Assembly: GCA_002704755.1 (NCBI GenBank)
Contig: PAHC01000006.1
Location: 1 to 24,825, forward strand
Direction of reading: 5' to 3'
DNA from: Rhodobiaceae bacterium
GTDB taxonomy: Bacteria > Pseudomonadota > Alphaproteobacteria > Rhizobiales > TMED25
Length of the DNA: 24,825 nt
A model generated the notes under the pieces. The model was not told the origin of the DNA, ran no database searches, and was given only the letters and a program-made list of their open reading frames with translations. This document shows positions 24,766 through 24,825 of this stretch, piece by piece. Position 1 is the stretch's first letter; every line of letters begins with the position of its first letter. Both the position numbers and the translations under genes were made by a program.

Positions 24766-24825
24766 CTAATTCATAGTTTTTGATATGTCATCAGCCTGTA
24801 TCCATTCGTTGGAATAAATAGTTAG
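24766..24825 (-). CDS. Possible C-terminal end of an unidentified gene
   Basis: On the minus strand one frame runs open from the window edge for 19 codons and stops with TAG at 24766-24768, reading about SNEWIQADDISKTMN at its end. A second frame, ending LFQRMDTG, is also open from the edge, so the choice is uncertain. It would lie 48 bases upstream of aroQ. Nothing in either tail identifies a family. Confidence 0.3.
   Translation of the reverse strand, partial: LTIYSNEWIQADDISKTMN

Noticed and set aside
1..24825. CRISPR arrays, insertion sequences, prophage, toxin-antitoxin or defence genes
   Set aside because: I found no regularly spaced repeats, no transposase or integrase motifs and no small gene pairs. 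All sizeable open frames are housekeeping genes or their shadows.

Overview
This window is an AT-rich (roughly one-third G+C by eye), very compact stretch of an alphaproteobacterial chromosome. Almost every gene is a recognisable core gene, and the order matches blocks I know from Alphaproteobacteria: pdxA-surA-lptD-lptG-lptF beside pepA; purN-purM beside an hda-type gene, ppk and ppx; rnd beside aspS; and NDUFA12-mlaD-DUF2155 facing accC-accB-aroQ. The low G+C, short spacers, frequent gene overlaps and a B12-dependent class II ribonucleotide reductase suggest a free-living, possibly marine, streamlined lineage. That placement is inference; no rRNA is present to test it. I see no mobile element, phage gene, CRISPR array, tRNA or rRNA.

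Layout. 1-5544 (minus): the start of pdxA (cut by the window edge), surA, lptD, lptG and lptF, an outer-membrane biogenesis operon read from lptF towards pdxA. 5640-7619 (plus): pepA and ndk. 7626-9256 (minus): purN and purM, read purM to purN. 9368-13668 (plus): an hdaA-like replication regulator, ppk and ppx. 13731-14816 (minus): rnd. 14909-17246 (plus): aspS and an overlapping dihydrofolate reductase-like gene. 17243-20851 (minus): nrdJ. 20852-21170: the only long intergenic region, a divergent control region with a pair of NrdR-box-like sites, an extended -10 promoter, short direct repeats and nested palindromes. 21171-22450 (plus): an NDUFA12-family complex I accessory subunit, mlaD and a DUF2155 periplasmic protein. 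22441-24717 (minus): aroQ, accB and accC in transcription order. 24718-24825 holds at most the last codons of a further minus-strand gene.

The genes fall into a few themes. Envelope: LptDFG move lipopolysaccharide outward, SurA helps fold beta-barrel proteins such as LptD, MlaD handles phospholipid, and AccB/AccC start fatty-acid synthesis. Nucleotides: PurM and PurN make purines, Ndk equilibrates triphosphates, NrdJ makes deoxynucleotides, and the DHFR-like protein could regenerate tetrahydrofolate. Replication and stress: the Hda-like ATPase and the polyphosphate pair Ppk/Ppx. Translation and RNA: AspRS, probably the non-discriminating type, and RNase D.

I did not find a previously undescribed system. 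The observations most worth a second look are the nrdJ control region, the divergent but apparently catalytically intact DHFR-like protein, the short single-domain SurA, and the repeated use of TTG start codons.
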